Part shown: positions 15,620 to 24,742 of the stretch, in pieces
Numbering within the stretch: the first letter of the stretch is position 1
Layout: each line of letters begins with the position of its first letter
DNA from: Elusimicrobiota bacterium
GTDB taxonomy: Bacteria; Elusimicrobiota; Elusimicrobia; UBA1565
DNA: 64,000 nucleotides
Assembly: GCA_016196755.1 (NCBI GenBank)
Contig: JACPXC010000045.1
Span: 62,001 to 126,000, forward strand
Direction: 5' to 3'
Notes under the pieces: model-generated
What the model saw: the letters and a program-made list of their open reading frames with translations, nothing else
Database searches by the model: none
Told to the model about the DNA's origin: nothing
Made by a program: the position numbers and the translations under genes

Positions 15620-16798
15620 ATGCACCCAAGACGCCTCAGACTTCGGACCGCGGCGCTGTTGGTCGCGGCGCTCCTGAAGGCAGCCGCCGGCGAAGCCAAG
15701 ATCGTATTCACGGGTTACGGCAACTTCCAGATGACGGCCCATCAGTCGACCCGGATCCACGGGGACGCCCCGGCGCTGGCGGCGTTCAAGCTGACCGAGA
15801 CCTCCGCCAAGGCTCGCGGCTTCGCCCTCGACAGCGTGGGCCTCTTCGCCACGACCAACCTCAAGGAGAACCTGGATTTCCTCGTCGACTTCACGTATCG
15901 GAAGATCGGCAGCACGACCGGGGAGACCCGCATCCAATACGCGTTCCTCGAGCATACCCCGCGTCCGGATTGGAGGTACCGGATCGGAAAGATCACCCTG
16001 CCGTTCGGCTACTACAACCAGAAACGGTTCTACTCGTTCCAACGCGTCGAGCTCTCGGCTCCCATATTCCAGAGCGCCATCCTCGGCCTGCCGATCTCCG
16101 ACGTCGGGGCCACGCTCCAGAAACGCTTTGAGTCGAAGGCGGGCCGCGTCGAGGCGGACGTGTACGCCGTCAACGGCTACGGCGCCACCCCCGCCGATTC
16201 CAAAAAGTTCCGTTCCGCCACCCTCCCCGGCGCTATCTCGCTGGCCAGCAACCTCGTCCCGAGCAACAACAACGAGAACATCGCGCTCGGGGGACGCCTG
16301 GGGCTGGCGCGGATCGCCGGGAGGGACCTCGAGGCGGGCGGCTCATACTACGGCGGCGCCTGGGAGGGCGGCGGCACCAGCAAGCTCTTCCAGATGGCGA
16401 ACGGCCACGTCCATGCCGGCGTCGGAGGCCTGGATTTCCTGGCCGAGTACCTGCACTTGGACGTCCTCGCGGACCCCGGCTTCGCCGCCGCCGTAGGCGA
16501 CAGCCATTGGACGACGGACGGCTACTTCATGACGGCCTCATACCCGCTCTGGCAGGTCCGCGGCATGCCGCTGATCCCCTTCGTCTCATCCGAGGGCTAC
16601 GTCACGCGCGGGGTCCATGGCGGCGGCGGCCAGGAACGGCTCCAAGGCTACCGCGCCGGCCTATGCCTCTTGCCGCTGGAGAATATCCGGGTCAAGCTGG
16701 AGTACGGCTACCTGAAGTACGTCCTCCCGCTGGTGGGATTGGGCGACCTCAAGCTCGACTCGCACAGCGCCCTCTTGGCGATGACCCTGGCTTTCTGA
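15620..16798 (+). CDS. Outer-membrane porin-like beta-barrel protein
   Basis: 392 residues with a signal peptide ending near AAAGEAK, then a sequence rich in alternating aromatic/charged strands and turns (for example YRIGKITLPFGYYNQKRFYS) and a C-terminal Phe (MTLAF), the usual signature of an outer-membrane barrel. The length and the R-x-GK-x-PFGYYN-type segment resemble OprO/OprP-like or related porins, but the specificity is not evident. GGAG 9 nt upstream supports the start. The stop overlaps the next start (TGATG). Encoded within a signalling operon, it may admit the molecule the kinases sense. Confidence 0.8.
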   Translation: MHPRRLRLRTAALLVAALLKAAAGEAKIVFTGYGNFQMTAHQSTRIHGDAPALAAFKLTETSAKARGFALDSVGLFATTNLKENLDFLVDFTYRKIGSTTGETRIQYAFLEHTPRPDWRYRIGKITLPFGYYNQKRFYSFQRVELSAPIFQSAILGLPISDVGATLQKRFESKAGRVEADVYAVNGYGATPADSKKFRSATLPGAISLASNLVPSNNNENIALGGRLGLARIAGRDLEAGGSYYGGAWEGGGTSKLFQMANGHVHAGVGGLDFLAEYLHLDVLADPGFAAAVGDSHWTTDGYFMTASYPLWQVRGMPLIPFVSSEGYVTRGVHGGGGQERLQGYRAGLCLLPLENIRVKLEYGYLKYVLPLVGLGDLKLDSHSALLAMTLAF

Positions 16799-17694
16799 TG
16801 CCCCGCGCGCTCATGACGGCGCTGCTGCTCGCCGCGGCCGGGACGTCCTCCGCGGCCGAGCGGAAGGTCACCGTCCTCGTCGAGGCCCGGGACGCGCTGA
16901 AGGCGTCCGTGCTGGCGCCGCTGCGCAAGGCCTTTCCCGGCGCGGACGCGCTCAGGGTGCGGGAGTTCGAGTCCTCGGAGACGGCGGACCCGATCCGGCG
17001 CGGGCGCCTGCTCTCCGTGCTCCAGAACAGCGAGCTCCTGGTCGCGGTGGGCGACCCAGCCACCGAGTTGGTGTTGGGCGAGATCGAGGATGTCCCGATC
17101 TATTTCGTCGGAGGCAGCCTGGTCTCCGGCAGCCGCCTGGCCTCCCCTTCCGTGGCGGGCATCCTCTCCTACGACGTCGACGGCCTGCTCGACGCCGTAG
17201 GACGCCTGTGGTCCGGGCGGCTGGGGCTGGCGTTCACGCCGGGCTACGAGGCGGTCGCCGCGGCGGTGCGCTCCGGCGCCAAGGCCCGGGGCTTCGCCGT
17301 CGTCGAGCGCAGGATCGCCTCGCAAAAGGAGATCCCCTCCGCGGTCCGCGAGCTCCTCGAGCGGTCGCAGGCGCTCTGGGTCGTCGGCGACCCGCTCCTG
17401 GCCCGCGGGGCGGGTTTCCAGTTCCTCGTCGAGCGCTCCCTTTCGCGCCGGGTCCCGATCGTCGCCGCGGGGCCGTGGGAGGTCCGCCGCGGCGCCTTCG
17501 TGACCAGCGAGCCCGCGGCGGACGCCTTGGGCGCCGAGGCCGCCGGCGCGGTCAAATCTCTGGCGGCCGGCCGCGAGCTCCCTGCGCGGGTCCGCACGGC
17601 GCCGCCCGGCGGGACGGTCGTCTACAACGGCGCGTTGGCGGAGAAATGGGGGCTCCGGCTGCCGGGCGGGGCGGCGTGGCGGGTCCTCCATTGA
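16798..17694 (+). CDS. Periplasmic ABC-type substrate-binding-like protein (TrpX/ABC_sub_bind type)
   Basis: 298 residues from ATG 16798, one base overlapping the porin stop. A signal peptide (MTALLLAAAGTSSAAERK) precedes a two-lobed binding fold of the ABC_sub_bind group: VLVEARDALKASVLAPLRKAF, VGDPATELVL, IPIYFVGG-like strand, a central AGILSYDVD hinge, and a second lobe with LAFTPGYEA. No permease or ATPase adjoins it; instead the next gene encodes a membrane histidine kinase. It is probably a ligand-presenting sensor component, which is inference from context. Confidence 0.75.
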   Translation: MPRALMTALLLAAAGTSSAAERKVTVLVEARDALKASVLAPLRKAFPGADALRVREFESSETADPIRRGRLLSVLQNSELLVAVGDPATELVLGEIEDVPIYFVGGSLVSGSRLASPSVAGILSYDVDGLLDAVGRLWSGRLGLAFTPGYEAVAAAVRSGAKARGFAVVERRIASQKEIPSAVRELLERSQALWVVGDPLLARGAGFQFLVERSLSRRVPIVAAGPWEVRRGAFVTSEPAADALGAEAAGAVKSLAAGRELPARVRTAPPGGTVVYNGALAEKWGLRLPGGAAWRVLH

Positions 17695-18989
17695 CCGGCG
17701 CCCTGCTCGCCCGCCCCGAGCCGGCCCGCCAGGACTTCGCCAAGTGGGCCGCCTTCGCCTGGAAGGTGTCGGCCCTGATCCTGGCCTCCGTGGTCAGCAT
17801 AGCCGGGCTCTGCGCGGTGGTCGCCACGCGCCAGGCTCACGGCCTGCTCGTCGAGTCGTTGGCGGCCCAGGGCCGCGCCATCGCCGACGCGCTGGCCAAG
17901 GCCTCTTTCGTGCCGCTGACCCTCGACGACCGGAGGGCGCTGGCTGAGCTCTTGGAGTCGTACCGAGGCGTCGACAACGTGGCCGAGGTGCGGATCGTCG
18001 ACGCGGGCGGCCGGGTGCTCCACGAGGTCGTCCGCGGAGCCGCCGGGCCCGGGGCCGTCGCCGTCGTCTCCCCCATCCTGCCGGCGCTGGAGGCCGGCGA
18101 GACGGGACGGGCGCCCGAGCCCATCGGCCGCGTCGAGGCGCGCATGTGGTCGGCGCGCATCGACGCCAAGTCCCGGCGGATCGCCTGGGTGAACGTCCTC
18201 ATGAGCGGCGCCCTGGCGCTCCTCATCTCTGCGGCCGCCTTCCCCCTGATCCGGAGCCTGGTGGCCCGGATGCACGAGCTGGTCGGCGAGGCCCGGCTCC
18301 TCGATGAGATCAAAGAGGCCAACGCCGAGCTCGAGTCGTTCTCCTACTCCGTGGCGCACGACCTGCGCGCGCCCCTGCGGGGCATCGCCGGCTTCAGCCA
18401 GATCGTGCTCGAGGACTCCGCGGCGACGCTCGACGCCGAAGGCAAGGAGAACCTCGGCAAGGTCGTGGCCTCGGCCAAGCTGATGGGGAGCCTTATCGAC
18501 GACATCCTCGCCCTTTCGCGGGTGGCGCGCATGGAGCTGCAGCGTAGCGCGGTGGACATGAGCGCCCTGGCCAAGGGGGTCCTCAAGGAACTCCAGGACC
18601 GTGACCCGGCGCGGCGGCCGCGGGTCACGGTGCCGGACGGCCTCTCCGCCGAAGGCGACGCCCGCCTCTTGCGCATAGCGCTCATGAACCTGCTCGGCAA
18701 CGCTTGGAAGTACACCGGCAAGAAGGACGACGCGGCCATCGAGTTCGGGACCTCGCGCGGCGAGAAGGGCGAGACGGTCTTCTTCGTCAAGGACAACGGC
18801 GCGGGCTTCGACATGGCCTACAGCGGCAAGCTCTTCGGGGCCTTCCAGCGCCTCCATGCCCAGGCCGAGTTCGAGGGCACCGGCATCGGCCTGGCGACCG
18901 TGCAGCGCATCGTCCGGCGCCACGGCGGTCGCGTCTGGGCCGAGGCCGCGGTCGGCAAGGGCGCGGCATTCTATTTCGCACTGCGATGA
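17691..18989 (+). CDS. Membrane sensor histidine kinase (CHASE8-like sensor, HisKA, HATPase)
   Basis: About 432 residues if started at TTG 17691, which overlaps the preceding stop (TTGA); GTG 17676 is the alternative and no Shine-Dalgarno decides. Two transmembrane helices (about 22-45 and 165-190) flank a short periplasmic domain of CHASE8 size with [14 protein letters not shown]. HisKA follows with the phytochrome-type H-box [13 protein letters not shown], then HATPase with N-box [16 protein letters not shown] and GTGIGLA. This H-box class usually signals to Rcp1-like receivers, and exactly such a receiver is the next gene. Confidence 0.9.
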   Translation: MTGALLARPEPARQDFAKWAAFAWKVSALILASVVSIAGLCAVVATRQAHGLLVESLAAQGRAIADALAKASFVPLTLDDRRALAELLESYRGVDNVAEVRIVDAGGRVLHEVVRGAAGPGAVAVVSPILPALEAGETGRAPEPIGRVEARMWSARIDAKSRRIAWVNVLMSGALALLISAAAFPLIRSLVARMHELVGEARLLDEIKEANAELESFSYSVAHDLRAPLRGIAGFSQIVLEDSAATLDAEGKENLGKVVASAKLMGSLIDDILALSRVARMELQRSAVDMSALAKGVLKELQDRDPARRPRVTVPDGLSAEGDARLLRIALMNLLGNAWKYTGKKDDAAIEFGTSRGEKGETVFFVKDNGAGFDMAYSGKLFGAFQRLHAQAEFEGTGIGLATVQRIVRRHGGRVWAEAAVGKGAAFYFALR

Positions 18990-18997
18990 GAGGTCCC

Positions 18998-19441
18998 ATG
19001 GAAAACAACGCCGGCATGATCCTCCTGGTAGAGGACAACAAGACCGATGAAGACCTGACCCTCAGGGCCTTCAAGAAGAACAACCTCAAAAACGAGATCA
19101 AGGTCGCCCGGGACGGCGAGGAGGCCCTGGAGTTCCTCTACGGCACGGGACGCTACGCCGGCCGGGACTTGAGCGAGATGCCGCACCTCATCCTCCTCGA
19201 CCTCAAGCTGCCGAAGGTCGACGGCCTCGAGGTCCTGCGCCGCATCCGCGCCGAGGCCAATACCAGGCTGCTCCCGGTCGTCGTCCTCACCTCGTCGAAG
19301 GAGGAGCAGGACCTGGTCAAGAGCTACAGCCTGGGCGCCAACAGCTACGTCCAGAAGCCCGTCGACTTCACCGAGTTCGCCTCGGCGGTGGCCCAGTTGG
19401 GCTGCTACTGGCTGGTCCTCAACCAGACCCCGAGGCTATAG
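18998..19441 (+). CDS. Rcp1-like response regulator (single receiver)
   Basis: 147 residues from ATG 18998, with GAGAGG just upstream; ATG 18986, overlapping the kinase stop, would add four residues. The longer Rcp-type receiver has [10 protein letters not shown], the helix-1 insertion [20 protein letters not shown], phospho-acceptor Asp in [12 protein letters not shown], and QKPVDF. Rcp1-type proteins are partners of kinases with the HDLRAPL H-box, matching the gene before it. Confidence 0.92.
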   Translation: MENNAGMILLVEDNKTDEDLTLRAFKKNNLKNEIKVARDGEEALEFLYGTGRYAGRDLSEMPHLILLDLKLPKVDGLEVLRRIRAEANTRLLPVVVLTSSKEEQDLVKSYSLGANSYVQKPVDFTEFASAVAQLGCYWLVLNQTPRL

Positions 19442-19449
19442 AGGTCCGC

Positions 19450-21000
19450 ATGAGCGCCAAGCTCGACGTGCTGGTCCTCGAGGACTCCCAGGACGACACC
19501 CGCCTGCTCATCCGTAAGCTCAGCAAGGACGGCGGCTATCTTACGGTCCACGAGCGCGTGGACACGCTGGCCGGCCTGAGGGCCGCCCTCAACAAGAGGG
19601 AGTGGGACATCATCATCTCCGACCACTCCATGCCGCGGTTCAGCGCCCTCCAGGCCCTTCAGGAGCTCAAGGACAGGCGCCTCGACATCCCGGTCATCAT
19701 CCTCTCGGGCACGATAGAGTCCAGCGACGCCGTGACGGCGATGAAGGCCGGGGCCAGCGACTTCATAATGAAGGACGACACGACGCGCCTGCTTCCCGCC
19801 ATCGAGCGCGAGCTGCGCGAGGCGCGGTCCCGGCGCGAAAGGCGGCTGGCCCAGGAGCAGTTCCAGCAGGCCCAGAAGATGGAGTCGATCGGCAAGCTGG
19901 CCGGCGGGGTGGCCCACGACTTCAACAACATCCTGACCGCCATCATCGGCTACACGAACTTCCTCGCCGGGGACGTCCCCGCGGAGACCTGGCGCGAGGA
20001 CGTCGAGCAGATCCGCAAGGCCGCGGAGCGCGCCGCCGCGCTGACCCGCCAGCTCCTCGCCTTCAGCCGCCGGCAGGCGGTCCAGCTCAGGCTGGTGGAC
20101 TTGAACGCCGAGTTCTCCGAGCTCGAGCGGATGCTGCGCCGGACGGTCGGCGAGGACATCCATTGGGAGGTCTCGCTGACCCCGGGTCTAGGCTGCATCA
20201 AGGCCGACCCGGGGCAGGTCCAGCAGATCTTCATGAACCTGATCGTCAACGCCCGGGACGCGATGCCCAGCGGCGGGACGCTCACGGTACGGACGATGAG
20301 GGCGCCCGTCTTGGAGCCGCGCACGGCCGAGGGCGCCCCCATCCCGCCGGGCGACTACGTCGCCTTTGAGGTCGGCGACACCGGCGTAGGCATCGACGAG
20401 GAGGTCAAGGCGCATATCTTCGAGCCTTTCTTCACGACGAAGCCGAGAGGCAAGGGGACGGGCCTGGGTTTGGCGGTGATCTACGGCATCGTCAAGCAGT
20501 CCGGCGGCCACATCGCGGTGGAGAGCGCGCTCGGAGCGGGCACCACCTTCAAGATATATTTCCCGAGGGTCGAAGGGAGCGCCGGCGCCGGCTCCAACGC
20601 CGGGGAGACGGAGGCCGAAGGCCCCCGCGGGGGGACGGAGACCATTCTGCTCGTCGACGACGACGAGGCCGTGCGGAGGATCGCGCGCCGGGTCCTGCAG
20701 AGCCACGGCTACTCCGTGCTCGAGGCCGGCAACGGCGAGGAGGCGGTCCGCCTAGCCCAGTCGCACCGGCGGGCGCTGAGGCTGCTCTTGACCGACATGG
20801 TGCTGCCCGACTTCAACGGCACGGAGCTCTCCCGGCGCATCGCCGCGCTCTGCCCCGAGGCGAAGGTCATCCTGGTCTCGGGGTATCTGGGCGGGGACTT
20901 CGGGAACTTCGTCCTCGAGGAGCACATCCCGTTCCTCCAGAAGCCGTTTGGTCCCTCCGCCCTGGCGCGGCTGGTCCGCGAGGTCCTGGACGCCAAGTAG
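19450..21000 (+). CDS. Hybrid histidine kinase: receiver, HisKA, HATPase, receiver
   Basis: 516 residues, soluble. N-terminal receiver (about 1-125; Asp in IIISDHSMP), HisKA with the NtrB-like H-box [11 protein letters not shown] (about 150), HATPase with N-box [10 protein letters not shown] and [14 protein letters not shown], and a C-terminal receiver (about 395-515; Asp in LLTDMVLPD, Lys in LQKPFG). The double-receiver layout allows input from the upstream kinases and an internal relay. It starts 9 nt after the previous gene and ends the operon; the hand-off from this operon to an output protein is not evident. Confidence 0.92.
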   Translation: MSAKLDVLVLEDSQDDTRLLIRKLSKDGGYLTVHERVDTLAGLRAALNKREWDIIISDHSMPRFSALQALQELKDRRLDIPVIILSGTIESSDAVTAMKAGASDFIMKDDTTRLLPAIERELREARSRRERRLAQEQFQQAQKMESIGKLAGGVAHDFNNILTAIIGYTNFLAGDVPAETWREDVEQIRKAAERAAALTRQLLAFSRRQAVQLRLVDLNAEFSELERMLRRTVGEDIHWEVSLTPGLGCIKADPGQVQQIFMNLIVNARDAMPSGGTLTVRTMRAPVLEPRTAEGAPIPPGDYVAFEVGDTGVGIDEEVKAHIFEPFFTTKPRGKGTGLGLAVIYGIVKQSGGHIAVESALGAGTTFKIYFPRVEGSAGAGSNAGETEAEGPRGGTETILLVDDDEAVRRIARRVLQSHGYSVLEAGNGEEAVRLAQSHRRALRLLLTDMVLPDFNGTELSRRIAALCPEAKVILVSGYLGGDFGNFVLEEHIPFLQKPFGPSALARLVREVLDAK

Positions 21001-21063
21001 CCGTTGAGCCAAAGTTGAGCTTCGCGAGAGGCTCCCGAGACCTTCATCCTCCACCCTGGAGGC

Positions 21064-21984
21064 ATGAAGATCACGATAACCCTCGGCCTGGCGGTCCTCC
21101 TGGCGGCGAAGGTCGAAGCCTCCCCCCTCTCTTCCGCCGCCAAGGAGCTGGCCCGCGGCGCCAAGGACGGCGGCGTTTCGCGGGTCGCCGTCCTCCCCTT
21201 TAAGGCGGTCGGCGGCCGCGAGGACGGCCGCGGGCGCCTCCTCGCGGCGGACTTCTCCCAGAGCCTCGGCGGGCGCCGCGGCGTGCGCCTCGTGGAGCGC
21301 GCCGCCCTGGAGGACGTGTTCGGCGAGCTGGTCCTGGGACAGACGGGGGCGGTCGACGCCCGCCGCCGGTCCGAGCCGGGCCGCCTGGCCGCCGCCGAGG
21401 CCGTGGTCACCGGCGACTACGCCGCCCTGGGCGGCAAGGCCGAGGTCCGGGTCCGCCTGGTCCGCGTCGAGGACGGCCTGGTGCTCGCCTCCGCCCGCGT
21501 CATGGTCAAGATGGCGCCCTTGGCCGGGCACGCCTCCCCCATCCCCGAGGCCTCCTTCCTCTCGTCCGAGGACTCGGTCGCCGACGTCCTCGACTTCCAG
21601 GGCCGCGGCGAGGACGCCGCCCGCCTGCGCCGGCCGGCGCCCCGGGCCCGTCCCGCGGCGGCGCCCGCGGCCGTCGGCTCCGAGTGGCGCGATGCCCCCA
21701 ACGACCAAGCCTGCGCTCGCTGGCAGGAGCGCTCGGACGCCCTGCAGGCCGGCATCATCGAGCTCAAGGCCCGCTATTGGGCGGCCCAGGCCGCCAAGAA
21801 GGGCTTCCGGGCCCCCGCCGAGCGGCCGGGCGCCTCGTTCTTCGACCCCGCCCTCAAGCAGCGCTTCTTCGACGCCATGCAGGACGCGGCTTCGGCCCGC
21901 CGGCCGCTGAGCATGCTGGAGACCCAGGAGTTCCTGACCGCCGACCGCGAGGCCTTCACCCTGCGGGCGAGCTGCGGGGCCTAG
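21064..21984 (+). CDS. Secreted CsgG/FlgO-like protein
   Basis: 306 residues; the start at 21064 follows TGGAGG. A signal peptide (MKITITLGLAVLLAAKVEAS) leads to a CsgG/FlgO/TolB-N-like fold: RVAVLPF, then RLVERAALEDVFGELVLGQ, LAAAEAVVTGDYA and VRLVRVEDGLVLASARV. That pattern is typical of CsgG-related lipoproteins and FlgO. There is no lipobox Cys, so it is probably periplasmic. The C-terminal 100 residues (Trp/Cys pair, helical) match nothing I recognise. An OmpR-type regulator follows after 6 nt. Confidence 0.65.
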   Translation: MKITITLGLAVLLAAKVEASPLSSAAKELARGAKDGGVSRVAVLPFKAVGGREDGRGRLLAADFSQSLGGRRGVRLVERAALEDVFGELVLGQTGAVDARRRSEPGRLAAAEAVVTGDYAALGGKAEVRVRLVRVEDGLVLASARVMVKMAPLAGHASPIPEASFLSSEDSVADVLDFQGRGEDAARLRRPAPRARPAAAPAAVGSEWRDAPNDQACARWQERSDALQAGIIELKARYWAAQAAKKGFRAPAERPGASFFDPALKQRFFDAMQDAASARRPLSMLETQEFLTADREAFTLRASCGA

Positions 21985-21990
21985 GGAGAG

Positions 21991-22698
21991 ATGAGTACAA
22001 TGTCCGCGATGCCCAAGACCATCCTCGTCGTCGACGACTCCGAGTCGGTCCGAAAAGTCGTCTCCACCTCCCTCGAGCGCCAAGGCTACCGCGTCCTCGC
22101 CGCCGGCGACGGGACGCAGGCGCTGGCCATCCTGCAGGAGACGCGGCCGGACCTCGTCCTCACCGACGCCGACATGCCCGAGATGGGCGGCCACGCGCTC
22201 TGCCGGGTACTCAAGAAGGGCAAACAGACCAAGGGGATCCCCGTCGTCATCATGTCGGGCGAGCTCATCGACGACAAAGACGTGGTCTCCGGCCTCGAGA
22301 GCGGGGCCGACGACTACATCCTAAAACCCTTGGCCATGCCGGTGCTCTTCGCGCGCCTGAGCGCCGTCCTTAGGCGCTTTGCCCCCACCGCCGAGTCCTC
22401 CGCCGCGCTCAAGTCCGGCGGCCTCGAGGTCGACCCTGTCGGCCGTGAGGTCAAGGCGGCCGGCAAGCTGGTGGAGCTGACGCGCCGCGAGTTCGACCTG
22501 CTCCTGTATCTCGTCGAGCAGGCCGGCAAGGTCGTCCCGGCCGGGCGCATCCTCGAGAACGTCTGGGGCTACGACCTGGCGGTCTACAACGACCCGCATA
22601 CCGTCGAGGTGCACGTCTCGCGCCTGCGCAAGAAGCTCGGCCCGGCCGGCCAGCGCATCGTCGCCTACCGCAACGTCGGCTACAAGTTCGAGAACTAG
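21991..22698 (+). CDS. OmpR/PhoB-family response regulator
   Basis: 235 residues; ATG 21991 follows AGGGAGAG. The receiver (about 1-125) has VVDDSES, phospho-acceptor Asp in LVLTDADMPE, and Lys in ILKPLAM. The Trans_reg_C winged helix (about 140-235) has ELTRREFDLLLYL, GRILENVWGYD, TVEVHVSRLRKKLG and the final YRNVGYKFE. The partner kinase is not adjacent. Confidence 0.95.
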   Translation: MSTMSAMPKTILVVDDSESVRKVVSTSLERQGYRVLAAGDGTQALAILQETRPDLVLTDADMPEMGGHALCRVLKKGKQTKGIPVVIMSGELIDDKDVVSGLESGADDYILKPLAMPVLFARLSAVLRRFAPTAESSAALKSGGLEVDPVGREVKAAGKLVELTRREFDLLLYLVEQAGKVVPAGRILENVWGYDLAVYNDPHTVEVHVSRLRKKLGPAGQRIVAYRNVGYKFEN

Positions 22699-22700
22699 CC

Positions 22701-23462
22701 CTACTCCCCGGCGCCCGGCGGCATCGTCCACAGCAGGGTGCCGTCGCGGGCGTCGAGGAACAGGCGCAGCCTGGCCGTCTGCAGGACCCAGACGTCCTTG
22801 CCGCTGACCTCGAGCGGATAGTTCCGCACGGAAGGCAGCAGAGAGGGATCGTCGAAGAGGGCCAGGCAGCCCGGCTGTTTAGGACTCGGGTGGAACAAGA
22901 GGAGGCGCACGTCGTCGCCCGCGGCTTCGCGGGAGAGGATGACGCCTCGGCGCTCCAAGAGGGTCTTGAGCTCGGAGGCGTCCATGAAATCCTTGCCGAT
23001 CGCGTCGCAGGCTTGGCGATAATAGGGCTTCATCCTGACGTCCCGCGCCGGCCCGGGCTTCCACCAGGTCCCGTTCCGCAGGCGCTTGCGCATCCGTTCG
23101 ACCGCCGCCTCCGGCTGTCCCCGCGTGCTCATGAAATGGGCGATCCGGTCCGTAGACCCGTCGGCGACGACGGTGCCTTTCTCGGGCGGACGGACCTGGC
23201 GCAGCTCGAAGTCCATCAGCTCGCCGGCATGGTAGGTGAAGACCAGCTGCCGGAAAGTGCGCACCTCGTGGAAACTCAGGTGCCAGTTGTCCCGCTTCAT
23301 CGCTATGCCGTAGAGCTTGGCCTCGGGGGCCATCTTCTCTGCGCGGGCGCGCGCGTCCTTTATGATGGCGGCGATGCTTCCCATTCGCGGGCCGTCGTCG
23401 GCGCGCGCGGTGACCAGCAGGGCCGCCAGCAGCAGGAGGCGCATCGCTGGAGTCGACATCAT
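22701..23462 (-). CDS. Secreted protein of unknown function, tandem paralogue B
   Basis: 253 residues; ATG 23462 overlaps the stop of paralogue A by 4 nt. It has a signal peptide (LLLLAALLVTARADD). Blocks shared with the upstream gene are an I--DA-A-A--MAP-A-LYG-AMK segment, then SFHEVRTFRQLVFTYHAGEL-DFELRQV, and the C-terminal GKDVWVL and RLFLDARDGTLLW. No catalytic motif or known family is recognised. The final FLDARDGTLLW resembles a PQQ/beta-propeller strand or a PepSY-like end, which is weak evidence. Confidence 0.7.
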   Translation of the reverse strand: MMSTPAMRLLLLAALLVTARADDGPRMGSIAAIIKDARARAEKMAPEAKLYGIAMKRDNWHLSFHEVRTFRQLVFTYHAGELMDFELRQVRPPEKGTVVADGSTDRIAHFMSTRGQPEAAVERMRKRLRNGTWWKPGPARDVRMKPYYRQACDAIGKDFMDASELKTLLERRGVILSREAAGDDVRLLLFHPSPKQPGCLALFDDPSLLPSVRNYPLEVSGKDVWVLQTARLRLFLDARDGTLLWTMPPGAGE

Positions 23463-24304
23463 CCGCCGACGGGTGCTTTCCAGATCAGCGTGCCCGCGCG
23501 TGCGTCGAGGAAGAGGCGTTGGCCGCCCGCCTCAACGACCCAGATGTCCTTGCCGGTGACCTCGGGCGGGTAGTCCGCGACGGCGGGAAGACGGTGCTCG
23601 TGCTCGAAGAGGCCCATGCAGCCGCGCTTGAGCGTGGCCGGGTGGAAGAGGAGCAGGCTGAGGTCGGGGTCCGCCTTTCCGCCGGAGAGGACGAGTCCGT
23701 GGCCTTCGGAGAGCCGCAGGAGCTTAGGTATTCCCATGAACTCCGCGCCGAGTTTGGTGCAGGGCTGGCGATACAAAGGCTTCCTCCCGACGTCCTCGTC
23801 GGGCGGCGGCAGACCGGGCTTCCACCAGCGCCCGTCCTTAAGCATCTTCCTCATCTTCTTGTCGACCCGCTCCTCCTGCCACTGGGTGTTCATGTACAAG
23901 ACGGAGAAGTCGGTCCAGTCGCCGAGGACCTTATAGCCGTCGTCGGTCGTCACGATCTGGCGCAGCTCGAATTCGACCAACTTGCCGCGATAGTAGGTGA
24001 ATATCAATTGCCGGAGCGTGGCCGCCTCGTGGAAAGCCAGGTCCCAATAGCCGTGCTTCATGGCGACCCCGTATAGCCGCGCGTCGGGGGCCATGCGCCT
24101 GGCCTGGGCACCGGCGTCCCTCAGGATCGGGACAATGCTCGCCAGGAGCGGCTCCGTCCTGGGGTCGATCCGGGGCCGAGCGTCATCCATGGGTTGCTGG
24201 ACGGTCCGCACCTTCTCGCGTATTTTCTGCTGGGAGTGGGAGGATTCGTCGCTGCGCGCGGGAAGCGCAAGGTTGAGGAGGGCGGCCAGGAGCATGGGGC
24301 GCAT
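23459..24304 (-). CDS. Secreted protein of unknown function, tandem paralogue A
   Basis: 281 residues from ATG 24304, supported by a signal peptide (MLLAALLNLALPARSDES) and a promoter whose -10 ends 7 nt upstream; an earlier TTG at 24340 is unlikely. It matches paralogue B over most of its length (AMKHGYWDLAFHEAATLRQL, IFTYYRGKLVEFELRQI, TGKDIWVV, RLFLDARAGTLIWKAP). It also carries a 35-residue Arg/Gln-rich segment after the signal peptide that B lacks. The two genes form a translationally coupled tandem duplication. Confidence 0.7.
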   Translation of the reverse strand: MRPMLLAALLNLALPARSDESSHSQQKIREKVRTVQQPMDDARPRIDPRTEPLLASIVPILRDAGAQARRMAPDARLYGVAMKHGYWDLAFHEAATLRQLIFTYYRGKLVEFELRQIVTTDDGYKVLGDWTDFSVLYMNTQWQEERVDKKMRKMLKDGRWWKPGLPPPDEDVGRKPLYRQPCTKLGAEFMGIPKLLRLSEGHGLVLSGGKADPDLSLLLFHPATLKRGCMGLFEHEHRLPAVADYPPEVTGKDIWVVEAGGQRLFLDARAGTLIWKAPVGG

Positions 24305-24311
24305 TGCTGGG

Positions 24312-24340
24312 AGTTTAAGGCGCGACCCGCGGCTCCGCAA
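24312..24340 (-). promoter_or_regulatory. Promoter of the tandem secreted-protein genes
   Basis: On the minus strand TTGCGG (24340-24335), a 17-nt spacer and TAAACT (24317-24312), ending 7 nt before ATG 24304. This predicts a leaderless transcript. Confidence 0.55.
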
Positions 24341-24448
24341 TGGCTAGGACTAACAACAACATGGGTCCTCAAGGCCTGAAGACAGGGTTAATGAGACTGG
24401 CGGTCTATTAGAAAATTGCAATAAAAACAACGATTAATTAGACAAGCA

Positions 24449-24460
24449 CGATTTCATTCG
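24449..24460 (+). promoter_or_regulatory. Conserved upstream element, copy 2 (CGATTTCATTCG)
   Basis: Identical to 7107-7118 and, like it, exactly 44 nt upstream of the start codon. The surrounding 24390-24450 sequence is AT-rich. CATCCT (24481-24486) ends 6 nt before the ATG, as in copy 1. Confidence 0.6.
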
Positions 24461-24492
24461 CCGCGCCGACGCTCCGCGCTCATCCTAAAGAC

Positions 24493-24690
24493 ATGACAAA
24501 CAACAACGACGTGCCCGTAGACCGGCCCTCAAGGCGCATGATGAAGATCTGGTCCAAGCGGCTGAAGCTGGGCCAGGCCAACTCCGTGCCCGTCTATATC
24601 GGCGGGTCCTGGAGCATGATGGTGGTGCGCGGCAACAAGCGCGTGATGCAGCTGACGCTGGGCGAGCAGGCCCAGGCGGCGATGGCCTAG
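24493..24690 (+). CDS. Small conserved protein of unknown function, paralogue 2
   Basis: 65 residues. It shares its first 50 or so residues with the 75-residue protein at 7151, including VDRPSRRMM and YIGGSWSMMVVRGNKRVMQL, and differs in the tail (LGEQAQAAMA). It has no signal peptide, Cys or membrane segment; the basic, tryptophan-containing core could bind nucleic acid or a protein partner, but nothing shows this. A strong hairpin follows the stop. Confidence 0.75.
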   Translation: MTNNNDVPVDRPSRRMMKIWSKRLKLGQANSVPVYIGGSWSMMVVRGNKRVMQLTLGEQAQAAMA

Positions 24691-24700
24691 GGAGCGGGGC

Positions 24701-24727
24701 GGGCGCTGACGAGCGCGGTCAGCGCCC
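24701..24727. terminator. Perfect 10-bp GC-rich hairpin after the small paralogue gene
   Basis: GGGCGCTGAC (24701-24710) and GTCAGCGCCC (24718-24727) with a 7-nt loop. There is no T-tract. The right arm runs into the left copy of the 23-bp direct repeat. Before the cassette inserted, this hairpin probably lay between two convergent genes and served both. Confidence 0.55.
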
Positions 24728-24741
24728 GCGCAGGACCCGGG
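24719..24741. repeat. 23-bp direct repeat, left copy
   Basis: Identical to 26066-26088; it begins TCAGCGCCCGCGCAGG. It abuts the stop of the STAS-like gene at 24743 and overlaps the right arm of the 24701-24727 hairpin. Confidence 0.9.
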
Positions 24742-24742
24742 C

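Noticed and set aside
24493-24690. The two small paralogues as insertion-sequence relics or a toxin-antitoxin pair
   Set aside because: No terminal repeats, no second gene and no similarity to transposase fragments; both copies have conserved upstream elements, which suggests functional genes.
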